DNA of 64,000 nt, taken from the NCBI RefSeq assembly GCF_023522835.1, contig NZ_JALCZU010000007.1:145201-209200 (forward strand), given 5' to 3'. The notes beneath the pieces were generated by a model. The model was not told the DNA's origin, did no database searches, and saw only the letters and a list, made by a program, of their open reading frames with translations. Positions within the stretch are counted from its first letter, which is position 1. Each line of letters opens with the position of its first letter. The position numbers and the translations under genes are program-made. The DNA comes from Oceanobacillus saliphilus (lineage in GTDB: Bacteria > Bacillota > Bacilli > Bacillales > Amphibacillaceae). This document shows positions 7,773 through 18,599 of this stretch, one piece after another.

Positions 7773-10201
7773 TATACACGTTTTATTTTCCATATATCTG
7801 TAGCATACTCTTGAATCGTCTGGTCACTTGAGAATTTCCCTGAATAGGCAATGTTTGTTACACTCATATTCAACCAAGTCATGCGATCACGGTAGGCACG
7901 CTCAGCCAGTTCATGTGCCTCTAAATAGGATTCAAAATCCTTCAGCACAAAATATGGATCATTATGATAAAGCGTATTATAATAAATATCTTTAAATTCT
8001 ATATTATGAACTCCGAACTCCCCCTGATTCAATTGATCCAATATACGCTTGACCCGGTCATCTGTATTATAAATATCTCTCGCATTATATCCACCATGCT
8101 GATAATAATGCAATACCTCATCAGCAGATAAACCGAAAATAAACATATTTTGATTACCAACCAAATCATGTATTTCTATGTTAGCACCATCCATTGTTCC
8201 AACGGTTAAGGCTCCATTCATCATCATTTTCATGTTGCCTGTTCCGGATGCTTCCTTACTAGCCGTTGAAATCTGTTCACTAATATCAGCAGCAGGAATA
8301 ATTTTTTCTGCCAGACTGACATTGTAATTCTCCATGAAAATAACCTTCAGTCTGTCCTTCACGTCGGGATCATAGTTTACAATCGATGCCACTGTATTAA
8401 TCAGTTTAATAACTTCTTTTGCTAAATGATAGCTTGGCGCAGCTTTTGCCCCGAAAATAAATGTACGTGGCGTCATATCCTGATTAGGATTCTCTTTTAA
8501 TTCATTATAGAGATAAATGATGTGAAAAATATTTAATAGCTGACGCTTATACTCATGAAGCCGCTTGATTTGCACATCGAATATGGATCTCTCATCAACA
8601 GCAATACCCATATGCTGATGGATATAATTTGCCAAAATTTTCTTGTTTTCATGCTTGACCTGATCAAATTTCTCCAACAATGAACTGTCATTGGAATATT
8701 TCAGAAGACTGATGAGCTTTTTTGGCCGCTTTATCCACTGGGGACCTATAACATCTGTCACCAAGCTCGCCAATTTCGGATTGGCCTGTAACAGCCAGCG
8801 ACGGTGCGTAATTCCATTTGTTTTGTTATTGAATTTTTCCGGAAATAGGGTGTAGAAAGTTTTCATTTCCTTCTTCTTCAATATTTCTGTATGGATTCTT
8901 GCCACTCCATTTACGCTGAAGCTACCGACAATGGCTAGTCTTGCCATATGCACGCGATCATAAGCGATAATTGCCAGTTCCGGGATTTTATCACGTAGCT
9001 CCTCATTATCGAACCAAATTCCCTTACAGAACCTTTCATTAATCTCGTCGATAATCATAAATATTCGCGGCAGCAAATCCTGCATCATTTTCGTCGGCCA
9101 CGTCTCAAGTGCTTCACTTAGCGTTGTATGGTTCGTATAGGCAAAGACATGTGTCGTTACTTCCCAAGCTTTATCCCAGCTGAACCCTTCCTCATCCATT
9201 AAAATTCGCATCAATTCGGGAATGGCAAGACTTGGATGTGTATCGTTAATCTGAATGACTACTTTTTCAGCCAATCTGCTTAGAGACATTTTATTGTTTA
9301 ACTTAAAATGCTTCAGTATGTTTTGGATACTTGCAGATACAAGAAAGTATTGTTGTTTAAGACGGAGCTCCTTCCCCTCGTAGCTCGAGTCATCAGGATA
9401 TAAAAAGCCTGAAATCTGTTCAATCGAATGCTCGTGGTCAAGATCACGGTAAAATTGCTTGTTTTCTTCCAACGTATCGGTATTATTTTGAAAGACTGAT
9501 TCCGCACTCCATAACCTTAGTGTATTGACCGTTTCATTTTCATAACCAACCACAGGTATATCATACGGGACAGCCATTACTTTATCTGTATTTTTGTATT
9601 CAAATTCGAGTGTGCCATCATTTCTTTTGTGCATATGTACATCACCGTGGAATTGAATAACTACTGCTTCTTCTTCATTTCTCGTTTCCCATGGATATGG
9701 ATCTGTAAGCCAATAGTCGGGCAGCTCAACCTGATTGCCGTGGATAATGCGCTGTTCAAATAAACCATATCGATATCTGATTCCAAACCCATGACCGGGA
9801 TAGTTCAGTGAGGCCAGTGAATCAAGGAAACATGCCGCCAAACGTCCGAGGCCCCCATTCCCCAAACCTGCATCATGCTCTTGCTCAAAAACCTCCTGTG
9901 GATGGAAGCCTAATTCCTCTAAAGCCTTTATTGTTTCATCAAGCATGCCACAATTTAAAAGATTATTTTCCAGTAGCCTTCCAATTAAAAATTCCATGGA
10001 TAAATAATAGACCTCTTTATATTTTTCATCCTTGTATTTTTTCTTGGTCTGAAACCATTGCTGTTTCACTTCTTCATTTACGATTGAAGCAAGGACATAA
10101 TACATATCTTTGGATGATGCTTCCTTCACTTCACGTCCCAGTTCGGTAATAAGCTTCTTTAGGATCTGTTCTTTTAATACATCGGTTGTTAACTCAGTCA
10201 A
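7772..10201 (-). CDS. glgP: Glycogen phosphorylase
   Basis: 809 residues, typical for the family. It splits alpha-1,4 glucans with phosphate to glucose-1-phosphate. Visible landmarks are NGGLGRLAACFLDS near residue 115, the IQINDTHPSLAIPE block, and the pyridoxal-phosphate region EASGTGNMKMMMNGA with the Schiff-base lysine, then GTMDGANIEI. It is the last gene of the glycogen operon, 15 bases after glgA, and ends at the shared terminator. Presence of synthesis and breakdown genes in one transcript is usual in Bacillus. Confidence 0.96.
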   Translation of the reverse strand: MTELTTDVLKEQILKKLITELGREVKEASSKDMYYVLASIVNEEVKQQWFQTKKKYKDEKYKEVYYLSMEFLIGRLLENNLLNCGMLDETIKALEELGFHPQEVFEQEHDAGLGNGGLGRLAACFLDSLASLNYPGHGFGIRYRYGLFEQRIIHGNQVELPDYWLTDPYPWETRNEEEAVVIQFHGDVHMHKRNDGTLEFEYKNTDKVMAVPYDIPVVGYENETVNTLRLWSAESVFQNNTDTLEENKQFYRDLDHEHSIEQISGFLYPDDSSYEGKELRLKQQYFLVSASIQNILKHFKLNNKMSLSRLAEKVVIQINDTHPSLAIPELMRILMDEEGFSWDKAWEVTTHVFAYTNHTTLSEALETWPTKMMQDLLPRIFMIIDEINERFCKGIWFDNEELRDKIPELAIIAYDRVHMARLAIVGSFSVNGVARIHTEILKKKEMKTFYTLFPEKFNNKTNGITHRRWLLQANPKLASLVTDVIGPQWIKRPKKLISLLKYSNDSSLLEKFDQVKHENKKILANYIHQHMGIAVDERSIFDVQIKRLHEYKRQLLNIFHIIYLYNELKENPNQDMTPRTFIFGAKAAPSYHLAKEVIKLINTVASIVNYDPDVKDRLKVIFMENYNVSLAEKIIPAADISEQISTASKEASGTGNMKMMMNGALTVGTMDGANIEIHDLVGNQNMFIFGLSADEVLHYYQHGGYNARDIYNTDDRVKRILDQLNQGEFGVHNIEFKDIYYNTLYHNDPYFVLKDFESYLEAHELAERAYRDRMTWLNMSVTNIAYSGKFSSDQTIQEYATDIWKIKRV

Positions 10202-10216
10202 GGAAATATCCCTCCC

Positions 10217-11647
10217 TTATCCATAGACTAATTCTCGTGATAAACTTTCGTAAATTGTTACGTATTGATGTGCTGAGTCTTTCCAACTAAACTGGCTTTT
10301 TGTCACATTTTTATATAGCTTTTGCCATTCTGAAGGATTGTTATATATCTCCAAAGAATAATTCAGCACATTCAGTAGGTCATGTGCATTATAATTGGCA
10401 AAGCTGAAACCATTTCCCTCACCTGTCAACATATTATAAGGAGAAATCGTGTCTTTCAATCCACCCGTCTCCCTCACAATGGGAACGGCCTTATATTGCA
10501 GTGCAATAAGCTGTGACAATCCACATGGTTCAAACTTTGAAGGCATGATGAAGAAGTCGGCACTTGCATATAATTGGCGAGCAAGCTGTTCATCAAAGGA
10601 TATTAATGCCGCTGCTTTATCCGGATAACGATGAGCCAGATCTGAAAAATAGCCTTCAAATTCAGCATCACCAGTACCTAATACGATAAATTGGATATCC
10701 TGCTCTAAGAATTCATCCAAAATATGTTGGATAAGATGCAAGCCTTTTTGTTCTACGAGCCGGCTTATAATGACATACAATGGACGATCCTCTTCAAATG
10801 AAAGTCCAATCTTTTTCTGCAGTTTCATTCTGTTTTCTTTTTTCTTGGATCTTGCTGAACGATAATTTACAAATAGCGCCGGATCTGATGAAGGATTATA
10901 TTCCCGTGTATCTATCCCATTAATCACCCCCACCAAGTCTGCTTTTCTGTCTATGAGCATGGGATGAAGTCCTTCACTGTAATAAGGATTTCTAATTTCC
11001 TCTGCATAGCTCGGACTAACGGTTGTGATTTTGTCTGCGTGGAATAGTGCACTCTTAAGGCAATTAAGCATCCCATCCCATTCCATGCCACTTATATGTT
11101 CCCTGCCCAGGTTGAAGAAATCCTCATAAATATCCAAAGGCATGACACCCTGATATTTAATATTGTGAATGGTAAAGACTGTTTTCATGTCCTGGACAGG
11201 TTGCAAAATATTGGCAAGTGCAATGGTAATACCTGCCTGCCAGTCATGCCCATGAAGAATTTGCGGCTTATAATCAATATGTTTTAATGCTTCTATGACA
11301 GCATGACTGAAGAAAACGAACCTTTCGCCATCGTCATAGTAACCATAAATACCTTTTCTCGAAAAGTAATAATCGTTGGAGATGAAATAATAAATAATCT
11401 GATCATATGTCAACGTAAAAATATGTGCTTCTTGTGTGCGCCAGCCGAGTTCTACATCGAAAGAACCAAGGTAGTCTAGCTGACTTTTCCATTTTTCGTC
11501 CATTTCGTCATACAATGGCAGAATGACGCGTACTTCCTGCTTCTCATACTGCTTAAGTGCTTGCGGGAGTGATCCTACTACATCTGCAAGCCCCCCCGTT
11601 TTAATAAATGGTGCACATTCAGAGGCGACAAATAATATATTATTCAT
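10217..11647 (-). CDS. glgA: Glycogen synthase (ADP-glucose type)
   Basis: 476 residues, GT5 glycosyltransferase. The N-terminal KTGGLADVVGSLP binds ADP-glucose; the C-terminal half has FIMPSKFEPCGLSQL and GGLKDT. It extends alpha-1,4 glucan chains using ADP-glucose from GlgC/GlgD. The ribosome site GAAAGGAGAGC is close to the start. Unlike the overlapping upstream genes, it follows glgD after a 166-base gap holding a two-hairpin element, so its expression may be set separately from glgBCD. Confidence 0.96.
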   Translation of the reverse strand: MNNILFVASECAPFIKTGGLADVVGSLPQALKQYEKQEVRVILPLYDEMDEKWKSQLDYLGSFDVELGWRTQEAHIFTLTYDQIIYYFISNDYYFSRKGIYGYYDDGERFVFFSHAVIEALKHIDYKPQILHGHDWQAGITIALANILQPVQDMKTVFTIHNIKYQGVMPLDIYEDFFNLGREHISGMEWDGMLNCLKSALFHADKITTVSPSYAEEIRNPYYSEGLHPMLIDRKADLVGVINGIDTREYNPSSDPALFVNYRSARSKKKENRMKLQKKIGLSFEEDRPLYVIISRLVEQKGLHLIQHILDEFLEQDIQFIVLGTGDAEFEGYFSDLAHRYPDKAAALISFDEQLARQLYASADFFIMPSKFEPCGLSQLIALQYKAVPIVRETGGLKDTISPYNMLTGEGNGFSFANYNAHDLLNVLNYSLEIYNNPSEWQKLYKNVTKSQFSWKDSAHQYVTIYESLSRELVYG

Positions 11648-11689
11648 TAATAGCTCTCCTTTCTTAATTTATAAGACTTTAAAAAACGT

Positions 11690-11766
11690 GGCATTCGCAC
11701 AAAAGCTTAGGCGAATGCCTTCGTTGCACTTATGCAAGTAAGAAAGTTTATATTCTTACTTAGCAA
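11690..11766 (-). repeat. Two-hairpin dispersed element, copy A (upstream of glgA)
   Basis: Read on the glgA transcript: a hairpin with arms AAGTAAGAA/TTCTTACTT (11736-11744 and 11753-11761), the linker TGCATAAGTGCAACGAAGGC, then a stem GGCATTCGC/GCGAATGCC (11690-11698 and 11711-11719) followed by ACGTTTTTT. The second stem plus T-run looks like an intrinsic terminator about 40 bases before the glgA start. Related copies lie near 35.0, 40.7 and 41.4 kb. Confidence 0.7.
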
Positions 11767-11813
11767 GAAAGGCCCCATAAAGTCCCATTCCTTTTAAAAG
11801 CACACTGTGGGTT

Positions 11814-12920
11814 TTATATAACCTGCCTTTTGGCAACAACATATGGCTTTTCCTTCGACCCTATGATTTTCTGATTCCTGGTAACATGGACATCTTTATC
11901 TAAAATCACATTTTCCAAATATACACCTTCTTCTATCGTACAACGCTGCATAATAATCGAATTCTTTATGGTTGCGCCCTTTTTAACATTCACACCCCTG
12001 AAAAGCATACTTCCCTCTACAGTTCCATCAATTACACAGCCATTTGCCAGTAAGGAATGATTTACTACCGCCTGTTCGAAATATTTTACCGGCGGATTAT
12101 TGGAGATTTTTGTTCGTACGAAATTATTATTAAAAAATAAATCGCGGTAGTTTTCTTCTTTCAAGAGATTCATATTCTGCTTATAAAAGCTTTCAATCGT
12201 GTTGACGAAAGCACTATATCCTTCATGTTTATACTTTTGTACGTTTATCTCGGAAAGTTTGTCTTTAATACCACACTCAAAAAAATGATCTTTGTTATAG
12301 GCGATGCACGTATCAACCAAATTCATCAGCAGATCTTTGTTAATAATGTAAACACCGGTAAAAAGCTCTGAATTTTTCTGATCGTTCGTTATATTCGTTA
12401 CCCAATCCGATCCGTCCGCTTCTATTCTAAAATAGGGGTAATGTTCAGGTTGGACTTCGCCTACATCAGTGGTAATCAAAGTAACGTCTGCCTTCCGATC
12501 CAGGTGAAACGCAAATGCATTCTTGTAATCCGTGTTGGAAATAAATTGACTGCCACTGATTAAAACATATTTTGATTTACTTCGATGGAAGTAATCACGA
12601 TTATTATGAAAGAAACGCAAATCTCCCTGTGATCTGTCGGTTGGGTCATTCCAATCAGGCGGAAGGATGAACAAACCACCATTTCTTCGATCAAGCTCCC
12701 AATTCTCCCCTGTTCCAATATGGTCCAGTAATGAACGGTACTTATTTCTCACAAATATAGCAACTTCACTAATATTAGAATTAACCATGTTCGACAATGC
12801 AAAATCTATCATTCGGTAACGCCCCCCAAATGGAAGGGAAGCACTACTCCGAAAATAAGATAATTCATTAAAAACAGAGTGTTCATGATCAAGGTTTATA
12901 AGTCCCATCAACGATGTCAT
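11814..12920 (-). CDS. glgD: Glucose-1-phosphate adenylyltransferase subunit GlgD
   Basis: 368 residues. The nucleotidyltransferase fold is followed by a left-handed beta-helix (repeats such as GCVIDGTVEGSMLFRGV from about residue 285). The N-terminal GGxGxRL pyrophosphorylase loop of GlgC is missing (the protein starts [12 protein letters not shown]), as expected for GlgD, the modulatory partner of GlgC in Bacillaceae. Its ATG overlaps the glgC stop by one base, so the two subunits are made together. Confidence 0.94.
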   Translation of the reverse strand: MTSLMGLINLDHEHSVFNELSYFRSSASLPFGGRYRMIDFALSNMVNSNISEVAIFVRNKYRSLLDHIGTGENWELDRRNGGLFILPPDWNDPTDRSQGDLRFFHNNRDYFHRSKSKYVLISGSQFISNTDYKNAFAFHLDRKADVTLITTDVGEVQPEHYPYFRIEADGSDWVTNITNDQKNSELFTGVYIINKDLLMNLVDTCIAYNKDHFFECGIKDKLSEINVQKYKHEGYSAFVNTIESFYKQNMNLLKEENYRDLFFNNNFVRTKISNNPPVKYFEQAVVNHSLLANGCVIDGTVEGSMLFRGVNVKKGATIKNSIIMQRCTIEEGVYLENVILDKDVHVTRNQKIIGSKEKPYVVAKRQVI

Positions 12921-14074
12921 TATTTATCACCCCCTGCAGGCGTAAGCATGGCACCTAGAATGTCTTCGTTTATAACAAGTGGCTCCTCATACTCACCTCT
13001 CTGAATAATTGTCCCCTCTGGTATCATCGTGTTTTCCATAACAATGACACGTTCCAATATACAATTTGCCGCAATGGTTGCTTCCGGATGAATGATGGAT
13101 TGTTTAATCGTACTTCCTTCTTCAACCCTCACATTCTTAAACAGAACGGAGTTTTCGATATTTCCATATACAAAGCACCCTGAGTTAATCAGAGAATTGG
13201 ACACGGTTGCTTGTTGACCGATATATTGTGGTGGAAGATTCGAATCATTTGTGTATATTCTCCAATTTTTATCATTTAAATAGAGACCTGACTTTTCATG
13301 AAGAAGATCCATATTGGCTTCCCAGTAGCTTTGTATAGTTCCCACGTCTTTCCAATAGCCACTAAAATGGTATGCAAACAGCCGACGGTTATTATGGAGC
13401 ATTGTAGGAATTATATCTTTTCCGAAATCATGGCTCGATGCTTTATTATGTGCATCATCGACTAAGTAGGCTTTCAACTTTTCCCACGTAAAAATATAAA
13501 TTCCCATAGAAGCAAGATTACTTTGTGGTGTTTTCGGTTTCTCTTCAAACTCATAGATCCGCATGTTATCAGAGACACTTAATACGCCAAATCGTGAAGC
13601 TTCTTCCCACGGAACTTCTATAACGGAAACGGTTGTATCTGCCTCCGTTTCTTTATGCTGCTCAAGCATTTTCAAGTAATCCATCTGATAGATATGATCA
13701 CCGGAGATGACCAAAACATATTCCGGGTCATACTGATTGATAAAATGAATGTTTTGATATATTGCATCGGCAGTCCCTGAGTACCAATCGCCACCAGTTT
13801 TCCCTGTGTAAGGAGGAAGCACGGTCACCCCACCGCTTTGTCTATCCATATCCCAAGGATTACCATTCCCAATGTGCTTATTGAGTTCAAGTGGAGAATA
13901 TTGCGTTAAAACTCCAAGCGTTTGAATACCTGAGTTGGTGCAATTGCTTAATGTAAAATCGATGATTCTATATTTACCACCAAATGGTACTGCCGGTTTT
14001 GCGCCGTGATGGGTTAGTGCGCCCAAACGCTTCCCTTCCCCTCCTGCTAATAACATACCAACACATTCTTTCAA
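12920..14074 (-). CDS. glgC: Glucose-1-phosphate adenylyltransferase, catalytic subunit
   Basis: 384 residues. It makes ADP-glucose from ATP and glucose-1-phosphate, the committed step of glycogen synthesis. Catalytic landmarks are [13 protein letters not shown] (residues 9-21), [15 protein letters not shown], the GTADAIYQN block near residue 101 and the metal-binding [13 protein letters not shown]-terminal beta-helix follows. Start overlaps the glgB stop by four bases (ATGA) and the end overlaps glgD by one. Confidence 0.96.
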   Translation of the reverse strand: MKECVGMLLAGGEGKRLGALTHHGAKPAVPFGGKYRIIDFTLSNCTNSGIQTLGVLTQYSPLELNKHIGNGNPWDMDRQSGGVTVLPPYTGKTGGDWYSGTADAIYQNIHFINQYDPEYVLVISGDHIYQMDYLKMLEQHKETEADTTVSVIEVPWEEASRFGVLSVSDNMRIYEFEEKPKTPQSNLASMGIYIFTWEKLKAYLVDDAHNKASSHDFGKDIIPTMLHNNRRLFAYHFSGYWKDVGTIQSYWEANMDLLHEKSGLYLNDKNWRIYTNDSNLPPQYIGQQATVSNSLINSGCFVYGNIENSVLFKNVRVEEGSTIKQSIIHPEATIAANCILERVIVMENTMIPEGTIIQRGEYEEPLVINEDILGAMLTPAGGDK

Positions 14075-16017
14075 TATGAATCCTCCTCGTCCAGTTGATT
14101 AAGTTTGAATATCGTGATGGCTAACGGTGGAACTTTTATTTTTATATGCTGCGGTAATCCATGCCACTTTATTGGAAAACTAAAATGTTCAGTGCCATTC
14201 AACTGGCCTGAACCCCCAAATTCCTCCAAATCAGAGTTGAAAACCTCCTGATAAACTCCCGCAACAGGGACACCTACTTTGTAGTCATAATGGGTATTTG
14301 GCGTGAAATTGCACACGATAATCAATTCATTGTCAGGTTCTTCGCTCATCCTTCTGAAGGCAATAACACTTTGATCAATATTATGGGCATCAATCCATTC
14401 GAAGCCATGATAATCATGATCCAACTCAAATAATTGACAATTTTCAGTATAAAAATGGTTTAAAGCCTTCATATAATTGTAAATTCCATGATGGAGCGGA
14501 TAGTCAAGCAAATGCCAATCCAGTTGCTCCCTATCTTTCCATTCTGCATATTGCGCTAATTCCCCACCCATAAATAACAGCTTTTTTCCGGGATGTGCAA
14601 ACATGTAGCCATACAACAGACGCAGATTGGCAAATTGTTGCCATTGATCTCCCGGCATCTTGTCCAGTAGTGATTTCTTACCGTGAACAACTTCATCATG
14701 CGAAAGAGGTAATAAGAAATTTTCGGAATACGTATACATAAAAGAAAAGGTCAAGAGATTATGGTGCCATTTACGGTTACCAGATTCTTCTTCCATATAG
14801 TTAAGCATGTCATTCATCCAGCCCATGTTCCACTTAAAGTTAAATCCTAGCCCACCTATGTATGTTGGTGCCGTAACTAGAGGTAAGTCCGAACTATCCT
14901 CCGCCATCATTAACGTATTCGGTTCATAAGAAAAGACTACTTCATTCAATTTACGAATAAATGCAAAAGCCTCGAGATTTTGTTCGCCACCAAAAGTATT
15001 ATAAATTTTTCCCTCTCCATCCTGTCTATCAAAATTGAGATACAGCATACTGGCGACTGCATCCACCCTTATCCCATCTATATGATATTCATCGAGCCAA
15101 AAGACCGCATTGGAAACTAAAAAACTTTGTACCTCCGGACGCCCAAAATCAAATGCCAACGTTCCCCATGATTTTTTTTCTGCTTTAAGAGGGTCTTTAT
15201 ATTCATATAAAGCATCTCCATCAAATTGCCGAAGCGCAAAGTCATCTTTACAGAAATGACCCGGAACCCAATCCATAATCACACCAAGATTGTTCTGATG
15301 ACACTGATCCACAAAATATTTGAACTCATCGCGTGAGCCATAGCGGGAGGTGACAGCATAGTAACCTGTTATCTGATACCCCCAGGAGAGATCGAAAGGA
15401 TGCTCAGCCAAAGGTAGTAATTCGATATGTGTGAAGCCAAGCGACTTTACATATGGAACCAGTTGATCGGCTAATTCCATATATGTATAAAATTCACCGG
15501 ATTCTTTTGTTTTCCAAGAACCAAGATGTACTTCATAAATAGAAATGGGTGAAGAATATGGATTGAACTTCTTCTTATCTTCCATCCATACATGATCGTT
15601 CCATTCATAGGTCGGTAATTCTTCTGGAGTCAAAGATGCAGTTTTTGGTCGCAGTTCTGATTGGTATGCATATGGATCTGCTTTTAACAATAATTGGTTA
15701 TCTGATGTTATAATTTCATATTTGTAAATGGAACCAAAAGGGATATCACTGAAAAAACCAGCCCAGATTCCCTCACTTGTTATCCTTTCTAATGGATGAG
15801 TTTCTCCATTCCAGTTATTATAGTCCCCGGCAATACGTACTTCGCGTGCATTTGGCGCCCAAACAGCAAAACGGCAACCTTTTATGCCTTTCCAGTCGAT
15901 AACGTGGCAGCCCAGCAATTTATAGCTCTGATAGTTCGTACCCTGGTGGAATAGATATATATCTTGTTCCGAAATGTGGTATTTCAACAATGGATGCCCC
16001 CTTCCAAGACCGGTCAA
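14071..16017 (-). CDS. glgB: 1,4-alpha-glucan branching enzyme
   Basis: 648 residues, GH13. An N-terminal carbohydrate-binding module ([21 protein letters not shown], near residue 47) precedes the barrel. Catalytic sites are [14 protein letters not shown] (nucleophile Asp), [11 protein letters not shown] (acid Glu) and [12 protein letters not shown] (stabilising Asp). It introduces alpha-1,6 branches into growing glycogen. First gene of glgBCDAP, divergent from pullulanase across a 302-base gap. Start ATG is assigned from the good family N-terminus; TTG alternatives a few codons away cannot be excluded. Confidence 0.96.
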   Translation of the reverse strand: MTGLGRGHPLLKYHISEQDIYLFHQGTNYQSYKLLGCHVIDWKGIKGCRFAVWAPNAREVRIAGDYNNWNGETHPLERITSEGIWAGFFSDIPFGSIYKYEIITSDNQLLLKADPYAYQSELRPKTASLTPEELPTYEWNDHVWMEDKKKFNPYSSPISIYEVHLGSWKTKESGEFYTYMELADQLVPYVKSLGFTHIELLPLAEHPFDLSWGYQITGYYAVTSRYGSRDEFKYFVDQCHQNNLGVIMDWVPGHFCKDDFALRQFDGDALYEYKDPLKAEKKSWGTLAFDFGRPEVQSFLVSNAVFWLDEYHIDGIRVDAVASMLYLNFDRQDGEGKIYNTFGGEQNLEAFAFIRKLNEVVFSYEPNTLMMAEDSSDLPLVTAPTYIGGLGFNFKWNMGWMNDMLNYMEEESGNRKWHHNLLTFSFMYTYSENFLLPLSHDEVVHGKKSLLDKMPGDQWQQFANLRLLYGYMFAHPGKKLLFMGGELAQYAEWKDREQLDWHLLDYPLHHGIYNYMKALNHFYTENCQLFELDHDYHGFEWIDAHNIDQSVIAFRRMSEEPDNELIIVCNFTPNTHYDYKVGVPVAGVYQEVFNSDLEEFGGSGQLNGTEHFSFPIKWHGLPQHIKIKVPPLAITIFKLNQLDEEDSY

Positions 16018-16319
16018 GATAATGAGAATATATATTGTACAATATTTCTGAATTTCGATTACAGTTAATTATAGATATAATAAATACAGAATTCAACCTA
16101 GTTATCAGAAAATTCCTCCGACAATTCTCTGTGATTTGTGTGGAGTATTGTCGAATTTTGGAGGAACTTACGTAATCATTAGCGTTTATGGCTAGTAATG
16201 TTTAATAATGGTAAATATGGTAAAGAAAGTTTAAGATTAATTTATTTGGTAAATTCCCGAAAAGTCGGGTATAACATATACTGTAGCAGTTAAGCGCCAA
16301 TTGAAGAGGGGTTGCCATC
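16018..16319. promoter_or_regulatory. Divergent glgB/pulA control region
   Basis: No gene is visible. It holds a long inverted repeat: TTCCTCCGACAAT at 16113-16125 pairs with ATTGTCG (16147-16153) and GGAGGAA (16160-16166) with a six-base bulge on one side. A short CCCGA/TCGGG hairpin lies at 16256-16269, close to the pullulanase start. The long repeat lacks a T-run and may bind a regulator of both units. Confidence 0.4.
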
Positions 16320-18485
16320 GTGAGAAAAAATATCGCTTGGATGGATGACGTTCATGTACTGACAGTCATCGTTGAAAATATAACAGACATACCTGATTAT
16401 ACAAATGAGAAACCTGTCCTATTTTGGGAGGATAAAAAAAAGTATTTCTCCGTAACTTCCCAGAAAAAAATAGATGATTGTACATTTATTCTGGAAATGG
16501 AAGATGTACTGCCTATTGGCGAAGAACTTACCCTTGCTTGGGGAAAACTGAAGTTACCTGTTTTTCCACGCGCCATTGTGCGTACTGAATGGTTTGAGGA
16601 GCATTTTGCTGCGACAGACATTGATCTTGGAGCAAAATGTACAACTGATTCCACAATATTCACCGTTTGGTCTCCGACAGCGACTTCCCTAAAGTTGGCA
16701 ATGAACTCCAAAATGTATGCGCTAGACAAGACAGAAAACGGCGTTTGGCGTGTAGAAATTGAAGGGGACTGGCACGGCTATGCTTATGAATATGAGGTTA
16801 CTATAAATGGTGTAACCGAACGAGTTAATGATCCATATGCAAAATCGATGCTTGCAAATAGTGAAAAAGGTGTGATTGTTAATTTTTCCAACATGGACCA
16901 GGCTGACAATGCTGGAAATCGCCCTACTATCCGTAATCTACAGGATGCAATCATATATGAATTGCATGTGAGAGATGCCTCTATCCAGCAGGAAAGCGGC
17001 ATACTAAACCGTGGCAAATTTTTAGGTTTGGCAGAAAAAGGGACTGCCACACCGAATGGATTTTCTACCGGGCTTTCCTATTTGAAAGAGCTTGGGATTA
17101 CACACATTCAGTTATTGCCAATTAACGACTTTGCACGGGTCGATGAACTCGATCCCAATAAACAATATAATTGGGGCTATGATCCTTTATATTTCCAGGT
17201 CCCAGAGGGTAGTTATTCCATATTGCCTGAAAAACCTCTTGCAAGAATCAATGAATTCAAAGCTATGATTCAAGCATTCCATCGCGAAGGTCTGTCGGTT
17301 ATTCTAGATGTTGTCTATAACCATGTTTTTATAATGGAAAAGTCCCCTTTTGAAAAACTTGTGCCAGGGTATTACTTCCGATACCATCCAAATGGACAAT
17401 TGAGCAATGGAACCGGCGTTGGAAATGATATTGCGACCGAAAGAAAGATGGCCCGAAAATTCATTCTTGATAGCGTTGATCTTATGATTCAGGAGTATCA
17501 AGTCGATGGTTTCCGTTTCGATTTGATGGGAGCAATCGATATGGAAACAATGAAGCAAATCCAAGCGCGTTGTAAAGAAGAGGAAACGCCAATTATGTTG
17601 CTTGGGGAAGGTTGGGAATTGCCAACAGCTTTACCTTCAGCTATTAAATCAACCAGCTTTAACTCTCATCTACTACCGGGAATTCGTTTTTTCAATGACT
17701 ATTTCAGGGATTCTATAAAAGGAAATTTATTTACGGAAGAGGATACTGGTTATATTAATGGTGAAGGTCGCTTTCTTGAAAGAATGCCTAAACTAATGTG
17801 TGGTTCTGCCTTGGAAGAACATGGAGATCCTTTTGTATCCGATATCATTCAAACCGTCAACTATGTCGAATGCCATGATAATCATACATTATGGGATCGT
17901 CTGCAGCTTACAAATAAGCATACGGAAGAACCAGTACGAAAAAAAATGCATCAACTGGCAACAGGAATTGTCTTATTAAGCCAAGGTGTACCTTTTTTAC
18001 ACGCTGGCCAGGAATGGTTCCGCAGTAAGCAAGGGGATGAAAACAGCTATATATCCGGTGATCAAATCAATCAGTTGGATTGGAATAAGAGAGAGCAGGA
18101 AACAGACAACATTGCATATATAAAAGCACTGATCGCATTGAGAAAAAAATATGATGTTTTTCGAATGACGTCAAAACAGGAAGTCAGAAGAAGATTTCAC
18201 ACTATCGAAGCACCTCACCCAGTCTTTGGGTTTACCTTATTGGGTGATAAAGACGATTTTACCATCTATATTAATCCAACCAATAGCAAATTTGAACTCC
18301 ACCTTCCTTCGTCAGGAAAATGGAATGTGGCTGTAACCAATAATTCTTCGATAAGAGAAAAAGGGCCGGAAATCATTGGAGAATTTACATTTATCGATCC
18401 GTATGAACTCGTCGTATTCCAAAAAACACGTAAACCAGTACCAACAGAAGCGGAGGTAACAAGCACAGGAAATGTCATAGGATGA
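16320..18485 (+). CDS. pulA: Type I pullulanase
   Basis: 721 residues from a GTG after GAGGGG. It cleaves alpha-1,6 bonds (debranching). The diagnostic YNWGYDP is present near residue 281, with catalytic blocks DVVYNHVF, DGFRFDLMGAID (nucleophile) and LLGEGWEL (acid), and NYVECHDNHTLWD. A CBM48-like module occupies about residues 95-190. No signal peptide, so it acts in the cytoplasm on glycogen or imported dextrins. Divergent from the glycogen operon, with which it completes glycogen turnover. A terminator follows directly. Confidence 0.94.
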   Translation: MRKNIAWMDDVHVLTVIVENITDIPDYTNEKPVLFWEDKKKYFSVTSQKKIDDCTFILEMEDVLPIGEELTLAWGKLKLPVFPRAIVRTEWFEEHFAATDIDLGAKCTTDSTIFTVWSPTATSLKLAMNSKMYALDKTENGVWRVEIEGDWHGYAYEYEVTINGVTERVNDPYAKSMLANSEKGVIVNFSNMDQADNAGNRPTIRNLQDAIIYELHVRDASIQQESGILNRGKFLGLAEKGTATPNGFSTGLSYLKELGITHIQLLPINDFARVDELDPNKQYNWGYDPLYFQVPEGSYSILPEKPLARINEFKAMIQAFHREGLSVILDVVYNHVFIMEKSPFEKLVPGYYFRYHPNGQLSNGTGVGNDIATERKMARKFILDSVDLMIQEYQVDGFRFDLMGAIDMETMKQIQARCKEEETPIMLLGEGWELPTALPSAIKSTSFNSHLLPGIRFFNDYFRDSIKGNLFTEEDTGYINGEGRFLERMPKLMCGSALEEHGDPFVSDIIQTVNYVECHDNHTLWDRLQLTNKHTEEPVRKKMHQLATGIVLLSQGVPFLHAGQEWFRSKQGDENSYISGDQINQLDWNKREQETDNIAYIKALIALRKKYDVFRMTSKQEVRRRFHTIEAPHPVFGFTLLGDKDDFTIYINPTNSKFELHLPSSGKWNVAVTNNSSIREKGPEIIGEFTFIDPYELVVFQKTRKPVPTEAEVTSTGNVIG

Positions 18486-18492
18486 ATTTTCA

Positions 18493-18527
18493 AAAGGAAT
18501 TTCCACGAGCGTGTGGGCATTCCTTTT
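18493..18527 (+). terminator. Terminator after pulA
   Basis: Stem AAGGAAT..TCCAC / GTGTGG..ATTCCTT with a small internal mismatch, followed by TTTT, ten bases after the stop codon. Confidence 0.75.
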
Positions 18528-18599
18528 TATTCTATGAGTTAATTGATGGATTTCCTTATAAATCAAACGTAAACTGAATACAGAGAGGACGTTAAGCTA

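Noticed and set aside
16397-16729. 110-codon minus-strand frame over pulA
   Set aside because: Antisense shadow of the pullulanase gene without start signals.
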